Shown here piece by piece: positions 13,519-17,327 of a stretch of DNA of 17,327 nucleotides. Position 1 is the first letter of the stretch. Every line of letters begins with the position of its first letter. The position numbers and the translations under genes are program-made. The notes under the pieces are model-generated. The model made no database searches, was not told the DNA's origin, and worked only from the letters and a program-made list of their open reading frames with translations. Source of the stretch: DASPTB01 sp035623615 (GTDB lineage: Bacteria; Actinomycetota; UBA4738). The stretch is from the NCBI GenBank assembly GCA_035623615.1, contig DASPTB010000036.1, positions 1 to 17,327 of the forward strand, read 5' to 3'.

Positions 13519-13687
13519 TTCGCGCACGTCAGGAGGGGTTCGCCGGCGGCGAAGGTCGCGAGGAACGGCGAAGGAAGAACGGGCGGACACAGAAACCACA
13601 CCATCCCTCCGCGAGGACGGTGGGAAGATGTAGGTTGGTTTTCGCCAGGATGCCGGGCCAAAGCTGCCGCGGCAAGGGAACGAACTC

Positions 13688-15760
13688 ATGCCGAACGACA
13701 AGAACGAAAAGCGAAACCGCTTCGAGGGCTTCAACCTCGGCGGTGGCGGGAACGGAGGAGGAGGCGGCGGCCAGCAGACGCCTCGGAGCCCGTGGCGCTT
13801 CTCGCTCATCTACCTGCTGATCGGTCTCGCGATCCTGCTGCTGATCGCGAACCCGTTCGGGCACCAGCAGACCGAGGTCTCCATCAATTCCTTCTACACG
13901 CAGCTGAACCAGGGGGACGTGAAACAGGTCGACATGTCCCCGACCTCGATCTCGTGGACCACGACGGGCGGCAAGTCCTACACGACAGGACTGCCGCCGG
14001 GCTTCGTGACCAACAGCCTCGTCTCGCAGCTGAACGAGAGGGGCGTGCCGCTGCGGTCGCGGCCGCCGAGCATCTGGCCGCAGGTCCTCTCGTGGGTCCT
14101 CTACATCGGTGTGTTCGCCGCGATCTACATCTTCTTCTTCCGCCGGGTGACGGGCGGCGGCGCCGTCAACGCCCTCAACATGGGGAAGAACCGGGTCAAG
14201 ATCTACGACCGCAAGGAGTTGAAGACGACGTTCTCGGACGTGGCCGGCGTCGACGAGGCGGTCGACGAGCTCCGCGAGATCGTCGACTTCCTGAAGAACC
14301 CGAAGAAGTACCAGCGCCTCGGCGGGCGCATCCCCAAGGGAGTGCTGCTCCTGGGACCTCCCGGGTGCGGAAAGACGCTCCTCGCGCGCGCCGTCGCGGG
14401 CGAGGCCGCGGTTCCGTTCTTCTTCATGTCGGGCTCCGAGTTCGTGGAGATGTTCGTCGGCCTCGGCGCAGCCCGCGTCCGCGAGCTGTTCAACCAGGCG
14501 AAGGAGAAGGCGCCGTGCCTGGTGTTCCTCGACGAGCTCGACACCATCGGCAAGTCGCGCGCCGGCTCGCTCGGCGGATCGCTCGGCTCGCACGACGAGC
14601 GCGAGCAGACGCTCAACCAGCTCCTCGTCGAGATGGATGGATTCGACGCCTCCAAGGGCGTCATCATCATGGCGGCGACCAACCGCGCCGACGTCCTCGA
14701 CCCCGCGCTGACCCGGCCCGGCCGCTTCGACCGTCAGGTCGTGGTGGACCCGCCCGACCTGAACGGCCGCGACAACATCCTCAAGGTGCACACGCGCGGC
14801 GTCGCGCTCGACCCGAGCGTCGAGCTCCGCGTCCTGGCGTCACGAACCCCGGGCTTCACCGGTGCCGACCTCGCGAACGTCGTCAATGAGGCGGCGCTGC
14901 TCGCCGCCCGGCGGGAGAAGAACTCCGTCGGGATGGCCGAGCTCGAGGAAGCCGTCGACCGGACCGTGGCGGGCCTCGAGCGGAAGAGCCGCGTCCTCTC
15001 CGACAAAGAGAAGCGCCGCGTGGCAGTGCACGAGATGGGGCACGCACTCGCCGCGTTGCGGTGCAAGAACATCGACCCCGTCCACCGCGTCTCGATCGTC
15101 CCTCGCGGCGCCGCCGCACTCGGCATGACGATGGTGCGTCCGCTCGAGGATCGCCACATCATGACGAAGGCCGAGCTCGAGGACCGCATGACGTTCGCGC
15201 TCGGCGGCCGCGCCGCGGAGGAGATCGTGTTCGGCGACCTGTCCACCGGCGCCTCCGACGACCTGCACCGGGCGACGGACATCGCGCGCGCGATGATCGT
15301 GGACTACGGCATGAGCGAGAAGCTCGGGCCGACGGCCTTCGGCCAGAACGGGCGCATGAACGGCGGCCTGATGTGGCCGGGCGAGGGACCGCAGCTCGCC
15401 GCCGCGACCGCCCAGACGATCGACGAGGAGATCCGCCACCTCGTCGACCAGGCGCGCGACCGCGCGATGGCCACCCTGAAGGACGACCGCGAGCTTCTCG
15501 ACCGCCTGTCCGAGGTCCTGATCGCCCGTGAGGTGCTGGAGGGCGAGCAGCTGCTGCGCTACGTCGAGGGGAAGGAGCAGCTTCCCTCCGAGGAGGACCT
15601 GGAGAGCGAGCTCGAGCAGAAGCGGGCCGCCAACGGCCACGACGCGGCCGGCGAGCTGACCGGCCCCGACCTCATCCAGGCAGGCGGGGGCGAGGTCGAG
15701 GAAGCCGAGGCGATGTGGCCGGTTCCGGTGCCGGGCGACACGCCCCCGCGACCCGACTGA
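13688..15760 (+). CDS. ftsH: ATP-dependent zinc metalloprotease FtsH
   Basis: This 690-residue membrane-bound AAA protease degrades misfolded membrane proteins and selected regulators. After a Gly-rich N-terminus (14 Gly in residues 14-28) come membrane helices at 38-56 and 132-151. The AAA domain has Walker A GPPGCGKT (223-230), the pore motif FVGLGA, Walker B FLDELD with Asp282-Glu283, and an arginine-finger region ALTRPGRFDRQ. The protease domain has HEMGH (His448, Glu449, His452) and third zinc ligand Asp525 in TGASDDL. Cys227 replaces the usual Thr of the P-loop, Met replaces Ala in HEAGH, and GLGAARVREL differs from the common GVGASRVRDL, so this is a divergent branch. The ATG at 13688 has AAGGGA upstream. 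It is divergent from sigR; regulation by SigR is possible but unproven. Confidence 0.96.
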   Translation: MPNDKNEKRNRFEGFNLGGGGNGGGGGGQQTPRSPWRFSLIYLLIGLAILLLIANPFGHQQTEVSINSFYTQLNQGDVKQVDMSPTSISWTTTGGKSYTTGLPPGFVTNSLVSQLNERGVPLRSRPPSIWPQVLSWVLYIGVFAAIYIFFFRRVTGGGAVNALNMGKNRVKIYDRKELKTTFSDVAGVDEAVDELREIVDFLKNPKKYQRLGGRIPKGVLLLGPPGCGKTLLARAVAGEAAVPFFFMSGSEFVEMFVGLGAARVRELFNQAKEKAPCLVFLDELDTIGKSRAGSLGGSLGSHDEREQTLNQLLVEMDGFDASKGVIIMAATNRADVLDPALTRPGRFDRQVVVDPPDLNGRDNILKVHTRGVALDPSVELRVLASRTPGFTGADLANVVNEAALLAARREKNSVGMAELEEAVDRTVAGLERKSRVLSDKEKRRVAVHEMGHALAALRCKNIDPVHRVSIVPRGAAALGMTMVRPLEDRHIMTKAELEDRMTFALGGRAAEEIVFGDLSTGASDDLHRATDIARAMIVDYGMSEKLGPTAFGQNGRMNGGLMWPGEGPQLAAATAQTIDEEIRHLVDQARDRAMATLKDDRELLDRLSEVLIAREVLEGEQLLRYVEGKEQLPSEEDLESELEQKRAANGHDAAGELTGPDLIQAGGGEVEEAEAMWPVPVPGDTPPRPD

Positions 15761-15775
15761 CCTTCGCGGCCGCCA

Positions 15776-16681
15776 TCAGCGATCCCGGCGGCTCTCCAGC
15801 AAGTCCTCGCGACCGCGCCAGACGTCGAGGAACCGGTAGAAGTTCCGCTTCGACAGACGCTCGCGAACGTCGGGTGGCGTCGTCTCCCACATCCGGTGCT
15901 CGTGGCGCCGGACGGGGACCGACACGACGACCACCCCGAGGCCCATCGACTTCACCCGGAACGAGAGCTCGATGTCGGCCGAGCGGTAGAAGGCGAACTT
16001 GCGGTCGAATCGAAGCCCCTCCGCAAGCACCCCGCGCCGAAGCGCCAACATGTACGACTCGATCGCGTCCACCCGAGGGCCCGCCGATTCACGGAACTCG
16101 CGCAGGTCGTCGCTGACGATGCCGAACGGGCCGGCAATCCCCACCGAGGGATCCTCGAGCGCGCGGGCGAGCGGTCCGACCACGTCGCCCGTCGCCTCGA
16201 CGCATCCGTCTACGACGAGGACGACCTCGCCGAGCGAGCGCACCAGGCCGGCATTGCGCGCCTCGGCCCATCCGGTGCCGGGCTCGAGCTCGAGCACCTC
16301 GACGCCGTCCGGCCACGAGGCGAGCCCCTCTGTGACGTCGACCACGACGTGCTGGGTCGACCGGCCGGGAGCGCCGGAGGCGAACGAGGCGATGCCGCGC
16401 GCCACGTCCTCGGGCCATCCCTCCACGATCCAGTGGACGGTCACGTCGAACGTCGCCGGCCGCCCCAACACGCTCTCGACGTCGGCGGCGCGGACCCGCG
16501 GAGGGGCCGTCCGCGCCGGCGCCGCCGACGTGATCTCCGGGCCGTCCGGCGTGTCGGTGACCTCGAACCCCTGCGACCGGATCTGATCGCGCAACGCGTC
16601 GGCGGCCTCGAAATCGCGGCGCGCGCGCGCCTCGTCCCGCAGGCGGGCGAGCCGCCGGATCTCGTCGGTCGCCTCCCGCAT
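15776..16681 (-). CDS. GT2-like glycosyltransferase domain fused to a CysRS C-terminal-like helical domain
   Basis: This 301-residue protein has two parts. Residues 1-50 (RLRDEARARRDFEAADALRD, then GFEVTDTPDGPEI) strongly resemble the C-terminal helical domain of cysteinyl-tRNA synthetase. Residues about 78-290 resemble a GT2 (GT-A fold) domain: an initial strand FDVTVHWIVEGWP, GTGWAEARNAGLVRSLGEVV near 135, and SADIELSFRVKSMG (234-247) near the acceptor site. The metal-binding DxD is missing; VVDGCVEA stands in its place, so catalysis may be altered or absent. There is no membrane segment. The start is ATG at 16681 with only a weak ribosome binding site, 10 bp after the LLM gene stop. It converges with ftsH (15-bp gap). 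A stand-alone function is unknown. Confidence 0.75.
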   Translation of the reverse strand: MREATDEIRRLARLRDEARARRDFEAADALRDQIRSQGFEVTDTPDGPEITSAAPARTAPPRVRAADVESVLGRPATFDVTVHWIVEGWPEDVARGIASFASGAPGRSTQHVVVDVTEGLASWPDGVEVLELEPGTGWAEARNAGLVRSLGEVVLVVDGCVEATGDVVGPLARALEDPSVGIAGPFGIVSDDLREFRESAGPRVDAIESYMLALRRGVLAEGLRFDRKFAFYRSADIELSFRVKSMGLGVVVVSVPVRRHEHRMWETTPPDVRERLSKRNFYRFLDVWRGREDLLESRRDR

Positions 16682-16691
16682 GGGCGCGAGC

Positions 16692-17327
16692 CTACGACGC
16701 TCCGAAGGTTTCCAGGATCGCCAGCTGGTTCGCCGCGATGCGACCGGGCGGCGGCCCGATCCACGCGCCGCCGAGGATGACGCGGTCGGCAACGCCCTCG
16801 TAGCCGGCGAGCTTGTCGCGGCACTCCGCGGGCGTCCCGGCGACGGCAAGGGTGTCGGCCATCGGGAGGGCGAGCCGGATCATCTCAGCGTGGTCGCCCT
16901 GCACGAAGGCGCGACGGATCGGCTCCTGCAGGTCGTCGTGGCCGTGCAGCGCCAGGACGGGGCGGTACGTTCGCGTCGTGGCGTAGAAGGCGATCTGCGC
17001 CGCGGCTTCATGCAGCGCCTCCTCGCGGTCCTGCGACACCTGAAGGATCACGCCCGAGGTCACGTTCACGGACGACGGATCGCGGCCCGCCGCCGCGGCT
17101 CCGCGCGCGACGGCGGGCCGCAGCACCTCCTGCACCCATCGTGGGCTCGACATGGGATGGCCGAGGACACCGTCGGCGACCGCGCCGGCCGCCTCGGCCA
17201 TGCCTTCGTTGACCGCCGCGACGAACACCGGGACGGGCTCGGGAGGCGGACCGGCACCCGGAAACGGCGGCATGGTCAGGCGGTAGAAGCGCCCGCGATA
17301 GTCGACGCCCCCGGTCGAGAAGGCCCC
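16692..17327 (-). CDS. LLM-class (luciferase-like, probably F420-dependent) oxidoreductase, N-terminus cut by window edge
   Basis: These are the C-terminal 211 residues of a luciferase-like monooxygenase-family TIM barrel whose start lies beyond the right edge. Family signs are VDYRGRFYRL just inside the edge, PVPVFVAAVNEGMAEAAGAV, the GVLGHPMSSPRWV segment, TSGVILQVSQDREEAL, and the closing AVAGTPAECRDKLAGY. In actinobacteria most such proteins use F420 as hydride carrier, though FMN is possible; the cofactor cannot be decided from this part. The stop is followed after 10 bp by the CysRS-tail/GT2 gene on the same strand, so they are likely co-transcribed. Substrate unknown. Confidence 0.82.
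   Translation of the reverse strand, partial: GAFSTGGVDYRGRFYRLTMPPFPGAGPPPEPVPVFVAAVNEGMAEAAGAVADGVLGHPMSSPRWVQEVLRPAVARGAAAAGRDPSSVNVTSGVILQVSQDREEALHEAAAQIAFYATTRTYRPVLALHGHDDLQEPIRRAFVQGDHAEMIRLALPMADTLAVAGTPAECRDKLAGYEGVADRVILGGAWIGPPPGRIAANQLAILETFGAS

Larger units (their letters stand above)
13310..13687. promoter_or_regulatory. 378-bp divergent regulatory gap between sigR and ftsH
   Basis: No gene is supported here. The gap holds a TACCAT box for sigR (13316-13321, minus), two copies of GAGGGTCCAGGG-like sequence 22 bp apart (13326-13340, 13348-13361), an inverted relative GGACCCTGG (13397-13405), a 6-bp hairpin GAGGGG/CCCCTC (13444-13462), a 10-bp hairpin with one bulge CGGG-ACACAC/GTGTGT-CCCG (13495-13518), and two GGCGAAGG copies (13548, 13567). 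I could not find a convincing ftsH promoter, nor the GGAAT-type box expected for SigR self-activation. Confidence 0.6.

Noticed and set aside
13450..14889. Long open frames on both strands over the first half of ftsH
   Set aside because: They are shadows of ftsH, caused by high third-position GC, without domains.

Overview
This is a gene-dense, very GC-rich stretch of a bacterial chromosome. It is best explained as a member of the Actinomycetota. The diagnostic genes are a WhiB1/WblE-type Fe-S regulator (7480-7743), a BldC-type regulator (11810-12001), a SigR/RsrA-type redox sigma and anti-sigma pair (12460-13309) and an LLM-class oxidoreductase of the kind that commonly uses F420 (right edge). 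GTG and TTG starts are frequent, and several genes have a TANNNT box 6-8 nt before the start codon, as in leaderless transcripts. I cannot place the genus. I see no tRNA, rRNA, CRISPR array, transposase, integrase or phage gene, so this looks like ordinary core chromosome with a few unusual proteins.

Layout. (1) 1-1639, minus: OsmC-type peroxidase, CBS-CBS-BON protein, and the N-terminal part of a 4Fe-4S hydrogenase beta-type subunit running off the left edge. (2) 1769-5049, minus: SRPBCC protein, a membrane-anchored HlyD/RND-type adaptor with no visible transporter partner, and a class III aminotransferase (GabT type). (3) 5212-7334: an unknown helical protein (minus) is transcribed away from a diacylglycerol/lipid kinase (plus), which runs tail to tail with a glycerophosphodiester phosphodiesterase (minus). 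(4) 7358-7743, plus: whiB1 with a near-consensus promoter and a structured leader. (5) 7774-10907, minus: a compact run trpS - GNAT acetyltransferase - crotonase-family protein - nth, with gaps or overlaps of a few bases. (6) 10989-13309, minus: a regulatory block of sigR, rsrA, a small CCCH zinc-finger-like protein, bldC and an S51-family peptidase. (7) 13688-15760, plus: ftsH, divergent from sigR across a 378-bp gap. (8) 15776-17327, minus: a protein joining a CysRS C-terminal-like helical domain to a GT2-like domain, then an LLM oxidoreductase running off the right edge.

How the genes may work together. Redox and envelope stress is the recurring theme: OsmC, SigR/RsrA, WhiB1, FtsH and Nth (both WhiB1 and Nth should carry Fe-S clusters). 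The hydrogenase-type subunit suggests that a [NiFe]-hydrogenase or sulfhydrogenase operon continues to the left. The most useful sequence-level oddities are a symmetric divergent promoter whose two -10 boxes lie in one inverted repeat (5624-5660), palindromes in the whiB1 leader, five 8-bp tandem repeats running through the whiB1 stop codon, direct repeats 22 bp apart upstream of sigR, the CysRS-tail/GT2 fusion, an FtsH with cysteine in its P-loop, and a crotonase lacking both usual catalytic glutamates. I found no convincing intrinsic terminator. I did not find an obviously new multi-gene system; the fusion protein and the sigR-bldC-ftsH regulatory neighbourhood are the best candidates.
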